A program made the position numbers and the translations under genes. Shown here in pieces: positions 22,206-33,249 of a stretch of 64,000 nt of DNA. The first letter of the stretch is position 1; every line of letters starts with the position of its first letter. The stretch covers positions 58,109,766 to 58,173,765 of the forward strand of contig NC_072801.1 of the NCBI RefSeq assembly GCF_028583425.1, given 5' to 3'. This DNA comes from Eublepharis macularius. Lineage: Eukaryota > Chordata > Lepidosauria > Squamata > Eublepharidae. The notes beneath the pieces are model-generated. The model was not told the DNA's origin. It worked only from the letters and a program-made list of their open reading frames with translations, and ran no database searches.

Positions 22206-22227
22206 GTGTGTGTGTGTGTGTGTGTGC
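22206..22227 (+). repeat. (TG)n microsatellite
   Basis: About eleven TG units in uninterrupted series. Confidence 0.95.
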
Positions 22228-23050
22228 AATGTACATCTGGTATGAAAGGGAAACCTTGGTTAATAATGGTAAAAAAACAGATTATCTTGTGCTCTACAGA
22301 ATTTCCATTGCATGTGTGAATTGACCATCACACCAACAACATGACCGCCATGTAAACCCTGGCCGCCCCCCACCTTGGTTGAATCAGCCTTTGCCTATAA
22401 CTCTCTATTTTGGGAAATGCATTTGTGAAGCACAGGATGTTTATGCAAGCTGCATCTAGCCACAGAGCCAACCAACCTCAGATATTGATCTATTGCAGAG
22501 CAGATCGGTTCATGATCATGAACCAATTTTTCCATGTTAAATGGAGAGCTTGTGTGTGTGAGCATGTGCATGCTTGCACACTCAGGTACGCAATGTTTCT
22601 CACAGGTGTGTCATCCAAGAAGATGTGATGCTAGGTTCATGTCAGTGTTAAGCACAAATACATTGTTTAAGCACACATTTTTATCGTCAGCCTCCTAAGT
22701 AAATAGGCACCATGCCAATTAAAGAGGTCTTGTTTCTTGAAAATGCACATATTCTGCCTTATGCACAGTTGCTGTAAGCACCTAGTAAGGAGATGGCCTC
22801 ATGAACTTGTTTGGGGGGTGGGAGGGCTCTACAAATTTTCAAGTGACCTGTTGTTTCTGAGTAACCTCAGAAACCATATATTAGAAAGTTTCTTTATCTC
22901 TGAAATAGGTTGGATCCAATACGCCACTCAGCTAAATATAGGCCCTTCCTTCCTCTCGTTGAAGGAACTTTCCTCTAAAGGAAGAGCTTCTTTCCTGGGA
23001 GGAAGGCCCTGCATGTAGCTGAGCAGAATGGTAGAATCCAACCCCTCCCA
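22228..23050. other. Intergenic DNA, nothing recognised
   Basis: I see no exon, SINE or LINE that I can support. Confidence 0.4.
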
Positions 23051-23074
23051 CACACACACACACACACACACACC
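23051..23074 (+). repeat. (CA)n microsatellite
   Basis: About twelve CA units after CCTCC. Confidence 0.95.
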
Positions 23075-23479
23075 GCCGTCTCTAGCTAGTAACGATGGCT
23101 ACTAGGGATGAGAGCAAATTTTGCAAGCTTGCTGGTTTGAATTAAATATCCCCATTCTGATTTTGCTTCTCTCTTCTGAGAAATTATTCCATGACTTTCA
23201 CACTTTCTCTGTTTGTTCTCACCCAATTTTCCCCCATTAAAATGCAGCTGCTTTTCAACTTTATGAATGACTTTAAAATTGCATTAAAATGGTCTATGAA
23301 TGGCATGAAAAGAGCATGGAAAAGAGGCAAAGGACTCCTCAACAGCAGGATCAAAAATGAAGCCTTCCAAAACCAGCAATAATGGTGGCACACAAAACCA
23401 AAAAGAAACAAAAAAGCCCGTATAGGTTATCCCTTGCGATAGGAGAGTGTCTCAAAAATGGTGTTCAGCATGCACGTGG

Positions 23480-23870
23480 TACCCTGACCTGATAGCCCAA
23501 AAGAGCCAAATCTTATCAGATCTCAGAAGCTAAGAAGGGTCGGCATTGGTTAATAATTGGATAGGAGACCTCCAACGAAGACCAAGGTGGCAGAGTAGGG
23601 GTGCCAGCCTCCAGGTGGTAGCAGGAGAGCTGGAATTACAACTGATCTCCAGGCCACAGAGATCAGTTCACCTGGAGAAAAGGGCTGCTTTGGAGGGTGG
23701 ACTCTGTGGCATTATACCATGTTGAAGTCTCTTCCCTCCCCAAACCCTGCACTCTCCAGGCTTCACCACCAAAATCTCCAGGTATTTTCCAACCTGGATC
23801 TGGCAACCCTATTGCAGAGGCAGGCAATGGCAAAACACCTCTGATAGTTTCTTGAGGATACAGAGGCACT
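23480..23870 (+). repeat. 5S-Sauria-type SINE split by a MITE
   Basis: The head (23480-23597) reads ACCTGATAGCCC ... CTCAGAAGCTAAGAAGGGTC ... ATTGGATAGGAGACC, derived from 5S rRNA. The body resumes at about 23813 with GCAGAGGCAGGCAATGGCAA and GTTTCTTGAGG. A family B MITE (23598-23812) is inserted between. Confidence 0.85.
23598..23812 (+). mobile_element. hAT-like MITE, family B, inserted in a 5S SINE
   Basis: Ends TAGGGGTGCCAGCCTCC and CTGGCAACCCTA. The flanks TGGCAGAG and TTGCAGAG match at 7 of 8, consistent with an 8-bp hAT target duplication inside the SINE. Confidence 0.85.
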
Positions 23871-24600
23871 TCGTTCTGAGGTGTGGTGGCTTGGTTACTT
23901 CCGTTTTCTTACTCAACGGCTCAGTTCCGACTGATTGGGTTGACTCACCTGTCGGGAGGGAGGTAGATTCAGCAGCTGCCTTGTCTTTCTTAGACATATG
24001 GCGTTTCTTCCCTTTCTTGGGGGCCACTGGTAGTGGTCCGTTCCGACGTTCTCTCTGGGTCCTTCAGATCCGAAGGATGGTTGACTCGGATCCAAGGTGA
24101 CTGAGCAATGGAATGAGTTGGGGTCGGAAAGGCAGGTGTTTCACGGGCCACCAAAGATGTTCAACTTCTAGGATTCTTAGAACCTGATGGGGTCAGATCC
24201 GAAGCTCCCGTTGGAACCAATGGTTCTGAGGCACTGCGGTTCTGAGTATCCCTAGGTTCCGAGGGTGATGGTTTCAATTGAGGTTGGCCCTCTGAAGTGG
24301 ATAGGGAAGAACAGCGGGGAGTCTTCGGCCTACCCGTTTTCGGATCCACGTGGTAAAGAACACTGGACGAGGCAGGTGTTTCTGCCTTTGCTGGGAGGTC
24401 CATAGCCACTTAGTTTTCTGCCACAAAGAGGCCTGTAATCTGCCTGATCTCTCTGCCCTCTCCTTGGGCGTAAACATTCAGCAGTATTGTCTGGGTATTG
24501 TGGGTTTCACCCAGACAAAAAAGGCAGTTTGAATGACCGTCAGAACAAGTCATTTTTCTAGTGCAGGTGACACGTCACTTAAATAAAGCTTTTTCGGACA
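23871..24600 (-). mobile_element. DIRS-like retrotransposon Gag-region fossil
   Basis: Read on the minus strand, this region gives stretches like those at the N-terminus of reptile DIRS-type ORF1 proteins. They include a small Cys/His motif (NCLFCLGETHN), then TPKERAERSGRLQASLWQK, Ser/Pro-rich linker segments and a Lys-rich patch (PKKGKKRHMSKKDK). It is a broken fossil with a few breaks. No reverse transcriptase or tyrosine recombinase part is present. The family assignment rests on pattern memory and is moderate. Confidence 0.55.
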
Positions 24601-25711
24601 TTATTTTTCAGTAAGAAGAAAGAGTACTTATCCAAGTCGAAAGATGAAGACAATCTAGAACCTCCTGCGACGGTGGCAAAAGAGGAACTGAGGGTAGCCG
24701 GGGGTGCCCCACCGCCTTAGGTGCCATTTTGGCAGGAAATGGCTGCACATGCGTGCTGGGAGGAGAGGGTGCCCCTAGAAAATCTCTGGTATCGGCAGGC
24801 CTGCACACGTACAGTCCCATGTGGGACTGCACAGGAAGACCAATGATGAACATAAGCTTAAGTGATTGTTGTATTATGAAACCATCTTCTACAAGATGGC
24901 TTCCTGCTACAGCAGCTGCTTTAAGAAGCCTAAACAAAACTCTGATGCCGATTGTCCTCTTGAAGCCCCCCCCCCCAAAAATCAGGCAACATCCCAACAC
25001 TCTGATGTCAACATCCCAACACTCTGATGTCAATTCCTGTGTGCCCAGAAGTGATATCAGCATATCACCAGGGAAGCTCTTGCATTTGGTTAAACCATAG
25101 AGTTGTGACCAAATGCTAAAGCATCCCCGGTGACACACTGACATCATTTCTGGGTACATGGGTAGTAATGTCAACACATTGTTAATGACATCATTACATC
25201 ATCTGTGAAGGCCGGCCCCAGCACGGTAAGTTTCTCACTGGTTGCCAGGGGCCTGACACCCCTAGTGACTGCGGAGAAAGCCAGCTCGGTGAAAGGCCAA
25301 TAGTAAGCATAGCAACTTAACCTTTATAGCTGCAGCAGAAGTGGGTTCAGACATTAAAACAACCCAGGAGCAAGGAGTTTTGAGCAGGTAGGGTAAAAGA
25401 AAACTACTCTGTGACAGACTAATTAAAGCAAATATCAAAGGGAATAAATAAAATATAGATCAATGAAATACAAATGAAATACAACAACAAAGTAAATGTG
25501 TAATACAATTATACTCCAAATGTTATTTAATGCAAGTAGTGAAAATATGGTAATGAGGCCATCCTGGTCTGACAATGAGGGCAGACAATCAAAAATATAT
25601 AGTACACAATTCAAACATCAGTTTCAAAGCACATGATACTAGTAAACATTGTAATTACTTATTCCTATAACACATGGTATATTATATGGTATCTAATATA
25701 TGGTATAATAT
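24601..25711. other. Intergenic DNA with a repeat shared with 43150-43320
   Basis: About 24985-25160 contains ATCACCAGGGAAGCTCTTGC and AAATGCTAAAGCATCCCCGG, which match 43200-43310 (ATCACCATGGAAGG, AAATGCTAGAGCATGCC). This is an unnamed interspersed repeat. A short direct duplication of ACATCCCAACACTCTGATGT occurs at 24990-25035. No gene is recognised. Confidence 0.5.
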
Positions 25712-25719
25712 ATTATACC

Positions 25720-26363
25720 CAGGGCTCATTTTGAGGGGGAACGCGCCGGAACGCCGTTCCAGCGGAACCTCTGAAAAGAGATCACGTGGGTGGTGGCCCT
25801 GCCCACGTGATTCCTTTTCCTCCCTCCAGCAGGCAGCAGCGGCAGCAGCAGCACCCCATCACCACCCGGAGCAGGCCCCGTGGTCAGCCGCCGCCACTGC
25901 GGCCTGCACGGCCCGTCCTCCTGGCCTGCAGGGCGGTTGAGGTAGTGTGCGGCCGCCGCTGGCCTCTGGAGCAGGCCTCACGATCAGCCACTAGCACTGC
26001 AGCCTGCGTGGCCCATCCTCCTGGCCTGCAGTCTGGTTGAGGCGGCCTGCAGCCAGCCACCACCGCTGCACTGGCATTCCTGTGGGCCTCCAAACGGTGG
26101 TGAGTATATCTCCCCACCTCCCCAGTATGTGTTTTGCTGGCTTTGTGAGCTCTAATCTGTCTAGAAAAGCACTCCTGTTCTTGTTACTGTATGTTCCCCC
26201 TCCCCAGAAGTAAAGTGTGCACTTGCAACATTTATTTTTAAAAATCTGTGTTTTGCTGGCATCACTTCCAGTGATGTCAAGGGGCGTGGCATATGCTACT
26301 GAGTTATGCTACTGAGTTATGCTAATGAGTTCCTGTAGCTCTTTTTCTATGAAATGACCCCTG
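25720..26363. mobile_element. hAT non-autonomous element, family A' (CAGGGCTCATTTTGAG)
   Basis: The 644-bp element starts CAGGGCTCATTTTGAG and ends CTATGAAATGACCCCTG. Flanks ATTATACC and ATTATACT match at 7 of 8. The GGAACGCCGTTCCAGC segment near 25748 links it to the shorter family A. The interior has a GC-rich part with two imperfect ~110-bp repeats of CAGGCCTCACGATCAGCC-like text (25870-26080). No transposase is encoded. Confidence 0.83.
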
Positions 26364-26649
26364 ATTATACTATAGTACTATGGAGGCATTGCAACAACTT
26401 AAGCAGAGCCATAAAACTGCAATCACATTTAAAAAAAAAACATGCCAGCAAACGTCACCAACCATTCTCCATTTAAATCACTACTAAACTATGTAAAACG
26501 TGACTGTTTACAATTTTTATATAGTAATAGAGCTGCATTATAACAGAATGATTCAGGCAGATGTTTTGGCGGAGGTGACAGAACTGCGTATTATCTGTTG
26601 CTGTATGTTTTTATCTTGCTCTCACTGTATTATATTACTCCTTGTGGAG

Positions 26650-26856
26650 GAGAGTGCTGTCAAGTCATAGCTGACTTATGGCAACCCCTGGTGGGGTCTT
26701 CATGGTAAGAGACTAACAGAGGTGGTTTGCCATTGCCTGTCTCTGCCACTCTGGTCTCCATTGGAAGTCTCCCATCCAATTACTAACCTATGCTTGACCC
26801 TGCTTTGCTTGTGATCTGATGAGATAAGGCTCACCTGGGCTATCTAGGTCAGGGCG
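26650..26856 (-). repeat. 5S-Sauria-type SINE
   Basis: In reverse orientation it reads from the 5S-rRNA-derived head (CCTGACCTAGATAGCCCAGG ... TTGGATGGGAGAC) to the tail (CCCCACCAGGGGTTGCCATA ... GACTTGACAGCACTCT). The end resembles the BovB 3' end, whose machinery such SINEs are thought to use. Confidence 0.88.
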
Positions 26857-26879
26857 TATTTCTACTTCGGTGATACCAT

Positions 26880-27056
26880 TTCTTGTATTGTTTAGCATGT
26901 CATGTTTAATATTTATGCCTTGTTTCAGATTTCTGCAATCCTAGTCTTACTACATTGTTTATTAGACGTTTCCTCATCCTATTGATTGTACTGATTTACA
27001 TGATCTAATCCGTCTTGAGTCTCAGTGAGAAAGGTGGACAATAAATAAATAACCAC
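26880..27056 (+). repeat. LINE 3' end (L2/CR1-like)
   Basis: CAGATTTCTGCAATC, then TAATCCGTCTTGAGTCTCAG and GAGAAAGGTGGACAATAAAT. The same text appears at 55400-55575 and, reversed, at 35008-35440. Confidence 0.65.
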
Positions 27057-27109
27057 TATCATCAAAAGACATAAAAACTAGCCTCAAGTACTATACCACA
27101 GTATCACCA

Positions 27110-27300
27110 GTAGATAGATAGATAGGTTTATTGTATACAGCCATAGGCCATTACAAGTCACAAACAACAAACAGAACAGAAACACAAGTTTGAATAAAAT
27201 TGATGTGACATGGTCAAAAGCATTAAAATTTAAAACTAGATACATGGTCAAATCGTTAAAATTTAAAACTAGATACAGCCATTAAACCGTTTCCAGTTGT
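27110..27300. repeat. (TAGA)n start plus ~33-bp direct duplication
   Basis: A short TAGATAGATAGATAGG run is followed by an old repeat. At 27213-27283, ATTAAAATTTAAAACTAGAT recurs as GTTAAAATTTAAAACTAGAT about 37 bp later. Confidence 0.6.
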
Positions 27301-28005
27301 CAAGTTCATATAGGGCAATAAAAGTACCAGTAAAAGTCCTATTTTATTTTATTTTATTATTATTTTTTAAAAAAAACTTTAAAGTATTCAATAAAATGTC
27401 AGCTAAGATGACACACTCCTCGAGAGGGATTACCAAAGCTGTGGCACTAATACAGGATAGATCCTCTTCCCTCAAGGTCACACACCATATTTCTCACAGC
27501 AGGAAGACATGTAGAGGGACCTCTAATAATGATCTCAGTATCTGGACAGGCCTGTCAGTGATCCTAGAGATACTGTAATCCTAAACTATTTAAAGTTTTT
27601 AAAAGTTACAACCAGCAGCTCAAATTAAACCTAGGAGCTTACTGACAGCCGATGTTGTTGAATGCTGACCAATGCTGACTTTCTGTCCTCTTGTCCCAAC
27701 TACGTACTGCAATGGGCAGAACAGTTTCTTTTCATAATACTCTCTGCCTGAATTGTATTTTGAGAGGAAGTAGATCAGTAGAAACCAGAGCAGAAAAAAA
27801 AATGCAAGGGACGTACGTAGCACTGGAAAAGCCCAAGCCTGAGAAGACACAGCAGGATGAGGGGACATCCCACATCACGTGGCTAGTCGAAGAGCCCTCT
27901 CTATGAAGTAGTTTTGGCTTCCTTTTCTCTTTCAGAAAGAGGAAGCAGCCGAACTCAGTAGCTCTGATCCTTCTCAGCTCCCTCCCCCGAAACCTGTTCT
28001 AGGGT

Positions 28006-28014
28006 GGGAGTCCC
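28006..28014 (+). promoter_or_regulatory. Possible NF-kB site upstream of IL27
   Basis: GGGAGTCCC fits a 9-bp kB half-symmetric consensus and lies about 100 bp before the TATA-like box. NF-kB (c-Rel) control of IL27 is known in mammals. Function here is inference. Confidence 0.35.
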
Positions 28015-28089
28015 TAGAAACTCAATTGTTTCAGCTCTATGGCTAAGGACGAGAATCGCACAGCTGTAATTTGGGACATTTTGTCATCA

Positions 28090-28103
28090 GTGAAAATGAA
28101 ACC
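28090..28103 (+). promoter_or_regulatory. ISRE-like IRF site in IL27 promoter
   Basis: GTGAAAATGAAACC fits the interferon-stimulated response element GNGAAANNGAAACT except at the last base. It lies just before a TATA-like box and about 100 bp before the IL27 start codon. Mammalian IL27 (p28) is induced through IRF1/IRF3/IRF9 at a proximal ISRE, so position and motif agree with the family. Confidence 0.55.
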
Positions 28104-28110
28104 CACCGGA

Positions 28111-28119
28111 CATAAAAAG
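28111..28119 (+). promoter_or_regulatory. TATA-like box of IL27
   Basis: CATAAAAAG lies about 80 bp before the start codon, leaving room for a 5' UTR of roughly 50-60 nt. Confidence 0.5.
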
Positions 28120-28199
28120 GTCCCCAAGATGGACTGTGAAGCCAGAGATTCCCTTCTTGGACAGACAGACAGAGACCCCACTAATCAGAAAGCCTCAAG

Positions 28200-31100
28200 A
28201 TGCGCCTGTGGGGTAAGAAAGATGGGCCACTTTTACATTTCTTGGATTCTTTGGCCCTTCAGTATGGTCCTTGGCACTGCTACCTCAGGATCAACACTGA
28301 AGGGAAGCAAACTTACTGAGATGTGATGCCACTTACTGAGAAACTGCGGTTTGTGATTATGGGGTAATACAGGGAAGACATCCAAGTGGGAAAGAGTGGG
28401 AACATCGGGAACATCCCTGCCATTCCAGGGTGGGACAGACTCCATTGGGTTGCAGGTTTGGGATACCAGTAAAGACCAGCAAATGGCCAATTATTTTGTT
28501 TATTATGTTTTACCACCAGGGAAAGGAAAAATCGGGGCTATATCTGGAGATCTTTGTAGATTTATTTGTTATTGAATATCCTGACAACTATCCTGTATGG
28601 TGTGTTAGTCTGAGAGAATTAATGACTTGCCCAATATTACTCAAGAAGCGCAACCTGAACTTGGCTATTTCCTGTTTGAGTCCAGCACTTGAGCTTCTGC
28701 GCTACTGTGGTGTTCTGCGTTGCCTTTTCAAAGCCCTGCTTCATCTTCCCTGCTAGTTCTGGCCCAGCAGCATTATCCAGCTGTGCATTTTCTGCAACTT
28801 TCTCCTACTAATACCTCAAAGGCATTTTTCTCAAGCAATAAACTGAAGCCCCTCTGGAAAAGTCTCTGAAGGCACCGAAAATATTTCAGGGATCAGGATG
28901 GCCACCAAAATCTCCCTTAAACAGGTTTCCCCACTGCTACAGCCGAGACAACCATAAACGGGCGTACAAGTCAAAATTTGGATAATTTCTGTGTCCACAG
29001 AAATGACGCAGCAGAAACTATGGGAAATAAACTGCCGTCCTTTCTTCTGTTATGATAGGCACTTTTACAATAGCTTTGGGTGCCATAACAAAGTAAGGAT
29101 TGTAGCCAAGTGGTAGAGCACATGGTCTGTATGCCAACAGCTTTAGGTTCAAGCCTTGCTATCTCTGGTTAAAAAAGGACCTCAGGTGCTGAGAAAGACC
29201 TTTCTCTGCTTGAGACTTTGAAGAAGTATCACCAGCCATAATAGGAAACACTGAGCAAGGTGGACCGGCTGATTTGGTGCAAGACAACTTCATATGGTCA
29301 CTTGACTCCTGATCTGAAGATACCCAAGCGTCCACTCTGTTGCTGCTTGCATTGACTCTGTGGGTCTTCTTTCAGGTGCAGTGCTCTTTCTCCAGACTCT
29401 TCCCAATCTCTTCTTCTTTGCTGCTACTGCCCCAACTGGGCTCCAAGAGGAGAAGGGCTCGGGACTGACTGCCCCTCCAGGGCAAGTGAAACTGCAGAAA
29501 GAATTTGGCATCAGCTTAAAAATCTCTCGGCAAATCCTCTGCAAAATACGCATCCTTACACGGAACTATGTAAGTATCCCCTGAGCCACCACAGCCCAAC
29601 ACCAAGTTAGGAACTGGATATTTTCTAAAAGGACAAAAATCTAAAGGAAGTCATAGCTTATTCTAACAATTGTTTTTGGCTGCTTAACCAATTTGTCAAC
29701 AATTACAATACACGTGAGACTATTGGAAGATTCTTCCATGTAAACAGTAAGGGGAACAATCTATATGGTCTGACTTCTGAAAAGTCTGTTGTCCTAAAAC
29801 TTTTAAAAAATCAATCTATGTGAGATTCAGGTACAGAGCTAGCAAATTCTTAGTCTGTTAAGCTAGACATTTGTGAAGTGTACAACACAGGGTGCCAGGT
29901 GCCTGCCAATGGCAGGCAAACTCCTAGAGATTTGCCCCCTCATCCGCCAATCACTCAGTGATCGGTGGGAGGGGGCAAGCTCCTGGAGCTTGCTCACCAC
30001 TGGCAGGCCCTTCAGGAGTGCGTGCCACGCGTGCTCTCAGCTGGCGCAGGGATGTCACTTCTGGAAGTGATGTTGTCACGCCACCCATGGGAGCGATCTC
30101 GTGCTTCATGTGGAGCTGATTTGGGCCCCAAACAGGCTGAATCGGCCCTGTGCAGAGTGCAGGAGCACTTGTACGGGCGGCATGATGATGTCACTTCTGG
30201 AAGTGACATCATCACGCTGGCTCTGGGGCACGCATGTGCTTTGCGCATGCGCAAGAGATGATCTCATGCCTGGGCCAAGGTAAATGCCAGGGACTCCACC
30301 CTCCCAACGGGAGGTGAGGGGTACCTGGCAATGCTAGTACAACACCAGCTTTATAGGGGAAATGCTAATTATTCCTCATAAATATGGTGTCTGAGGAACC
30401 TGCCCCGTGCCATTTTTCCTTCAAAATGTGCATTTTTTAAGACGCAGGAAAAGCAGTTAATTGCAAAGTTGGTGATCTACTTTGATTCATGCTCTCTTTT
30501 TTTTCTCTAGCTCTCTGCTCGTCTGTCTGGGGCCCAGCTGACTCTTGTACCGCATTCAGAGGACCTTCCCTCAGTCAGCCTCAACTTCAGCTCATGGATT
30601 TCTCTTTCGGTAAGAAGATGGGGACTTTGAGAAAGTTTGGGATGGAAGATGTGTGTTTTGCCTTCAGTGAATTTGTTTATAGTGGGCTGTGAGCCAGAAC
30701 TACTAAACTCAAAGAGCAATCCTAAGTAGGTTTGCACAGAATCCTTCTAGGGTTTATCCCATGGGAATGACTGCTAAGGACTAGGACTACTCTGTTAATT
30801 CTGTAGGTGGAAAGGGAAGACCAAAGGAACCTAAAGGGTATCTCTTTACTATCAACTTATATTGGTCTTATACCAGTTTAAAATCCATGGCTTTTGGTTC
30901 CTCTTAACCCCTCACAGGGAAAGATCCCCAGCCTCTCTCAGAGCCAAGTGAATGGCAAGTGAACAGGGAGGAATACACGTGAGTTTGTTCACTTGCCAGG
31001 CAAGTGTAATTCGTCACTTGTAGCTTGGCTCTCACAGAACTAAAGTTTTCTAAAGCTGTATACAGACAGTAACTATTAAGAGACCTTTTTGCCATTTGTT

Positions 31101-33044
31101 TACATCTCACCATGATCTCTGATTGAAACTATTCTGTGCATTTTCACAGCATTTTGAATCATACCCTAGAGAAGTTTAAACCATTCTTTGTGAATGGCAA
31201 TTTCGCAACAAACCTGTGTACATTTGTGTCGAACGGTCACAAAAAACATATTGGTTAGTAGTGCTCATTAAATAGCATTCAGCCACATCCCCCTCTTCCT
31301 TCTTTATCACTTTTGGAATTGTTTTAAAAAATCTAAAAATCATTATTGTTATTACCATTGGTGTTGTTCATGTAAAAGGATATTGCTCTTGTAGCCTTTT
31401 AAAAATGTGCATTCCTTTAGGAATTCCAGAACTACTGGCAACCTCTTGTAGCTAATTTCACTACCTGAATGGTATATATAGGACATGGAGTATTGGCTGC
31501 AATTCAGGATTTAAGAAATGGAGCAAAACACCCCTTTCTGTGGTGTAGCCAAAATCCAACCCCCATATATTTTATTTCTCTAGTTATCAAGCTACCAAAG
31601 CTAGTAAAGAGGAAATTATTCCCCGTGCTTCAAAGAAACCATGATCAATATACAGCCTGAGAGCAGAACAGCCAATTCTTAGAGCACAGGAGGGGTCCAG
31701 GCAGGGTCCCCATCCTATGTACTGAGCTGCAGGTCCTCTCCAGTTTCCTGGTGTGCGTGCCTGATTTAGATTATGACTGTGGCATGCATGGGGAAGGGGC
31801 TTCAGCCACCCCCCCCCCAATTATCTGACTTGAAACAGTCTGAGCGGGTGCTATTTGGTCTGTTGCAGAAACTGGTAGTGCATGTACATGTGGATTTCCC
31901 CAATGGGCTAAAAAGTGCACCCCACCAGGGCCATTGCTGGTTGGGAAAACAGCACAGGGGAATGGGTGAAGACTAATCCTACTCCGTATATGCCACAGTT
32001 ATAATCTAAATTGGGAGTTGTGCATGCAGGAATTGAGGTCAACCTGCAACACACATGTGACACTTAGAGTTGTCAGCTCCAGAATAGGAAATTCCTGGAG
32101 ATTTGGGGGTGGGGCCTTGGGAGGGAAGGGTTTAAGGAGGGAAGTGGCTTCAGGGAGTATAAAGCCATGGGGTCTACTCTCCAAAGCAGGCATTTTCTCC
32201 AGGATAACTGATATTTATAGTCTGGGGATCAGTTGTAATTCTTGAAAATCTCAAGACCCCACCTGACGATTGGAAACTCTAGTTAGGACACAGGGGCCAC
32301 AGCCTGTGTTCTCCATAATGTATGCACTGATGTTAGATCAGTAAAGGCTGACAGTGATGATCAAGGAGGATTACGCTTTTTGCTAGAATTCCTGTAATCT
32401 TTTCATAATGCCAACGATTATTAATGTGGGTGAAAAGCATCACTAGAATTCCACAATATTTTCTTGGCCGTTCGCATCCCAACTTACTGGCTAGGAGGCA
32501 GGTTCTTTCTCTGCCTCTGAAGAAGAAATCAGAGGAAAGAGGCAATACACCTAGTTTGGTTTCTGGCCCTGCTTTTTTCCCCAGAATGATGAGCGCCTGT
32601 CCCACGTGGCCAAGATGTTATTGTTCTATCGGGGGCTAATGCAGCAACTGAAGGACTACGAGGCAATGAAAGAAGATTCCAAATTCACCGCTCAGTTTGA
32701 AGAGCTTGGCTGGTATCTCCGAGATCTGAGTCATCACGTGAAGTACCAGGTGGGCCTATTTGCTCTTTGGCACATGGTTGGGAGGTGGCTCCAGACGCTG
32801 ATTGATGCAGCATCTCATCTTCTAATGCTCTCCACAGAGGTCGCTTTGGGGCATGCCCTCTCAAGCCCATCTGGAACCCACGCTCAAGCCCCCTCAAATC
32901 GTTCAGCACCAGAGCCAATGGAGAAACCGCCTGGAAGTGAACCTTGTCTTACGCTCCCTCAAGAACCTCCTCTGCCGCATTGTGCGGGACTTCTTACTGC
33001 TGCGGACTAGAGTTGCCAAATCCCTTCCTGCGACATTGGAGTAA
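28200..33044 (+). CDS. IL27: Interleukin-27 subunit alpha (IL-27 p28)
   Basis: Five coding exons: 28200-28212, 29376-29569, 30511-30609, 32585-32749, 32838-33044. All introns are GT-AG and the phases close to a 225-residue protein. IL-27 alpha is a secreted four-helix cytokine of the IL-6/IL-12 group that pairs with EBI3 and signals through IL27RA/gp130. Residues 1-~23 form a signal peptide (MRLWGAVLFLQTLPNLFFFA). Helix A (QVKLQKEFGISLKISRQILC) aligns with human LQELRREFTVSLHLARKLLS. Exon 3 keeps the LPSVSLNFSSW core of human LPDVSLTFQAW. Exon 4 has WYLRDLSHHVKYQ against human LDLRDLQRHLRFQ, and helix D is RSLKNLLCRIVRDFLLL. The poly-Glu loop of human IL27 is absent. Two cysteines (60, 203) remain in the mature chain. 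The human gene also has five exons. Confidence 0.93.
29093..29292 (+). repeat. tRNA-derived squamate SINE (IL27 intron 1)
   Basis: GCCAAGTGGTAGAGCACATG as box A region, TTAGGTTCAAGCCTTGCTAT as box B region, then GAAAGACCTTTCTCTGC, and AAGACAACTTCATATGG at the end. It ends about 80 bp before IL27 exon 2. Confidence 0.75.
32065..32281 (-). mobile_element. hAT-like MITE, family B (IL27 intron 3)
   Basis: Reverse copy from TAGAGTTGTCAGCTCC to CGATTGGAAACTCTA, with TTTCTCCAGGATAACTGA inside. Confidence 0.75.
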
Positions 33045-33226
33045 CGATATCCCACATTCTAACACCCCTCTACACGCACCTGACAGGAAATGCTGGCATC
33101 CTGGTATCCAGGATCGCTCTCCTCCTTTTTATAATTTATGAATGTGTTCTACTTCTTATCTAAAATATTTAATTTATATGTATTTATTTTTTAAAAACAC
33201 ACAAACAATTTTAATTTATTTTGTCA

Positions 33227-33232
33227 ATAAAA
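33227..33232 (+). promoter_or_regulatory. IL27 poly(A) signal
   Basis: AATAAA lies 183 bp after the IL27 stop codon, followed by GT-rich sequence (TTGTTTTGTTCTCC). Confidence 0.75.
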
Positions 33233-33249
33233 TGGATTGGGAAATACTA

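Noticed and set aside
22206-23074. Microsatellites as possible CRISPR-like or regulatory arrays
   Set aside because: Simple TG and CA dinucleotide runs; no spacers and a vertebrate genome.
23480-23597. Possible 5S rRNA gene
   Set aside because: Only part of the 5S sequence is present, diverged and fused to a SINE body; it is the head of a 5S-derived SINE.
24608-25177. 189-codon minus-strand open frame
   Set aside because: No recognisable domain, no splice context, and it crosses repeat text shared with 43150-43320.
28039-28326. 95-codon open frame overlapping IL27 exon 1
   Set aside because: It runs through the promoter-like sites and into intron 1 in a different frame; the IL27 start at 28200 is fixed by splice phase and signal peptide.
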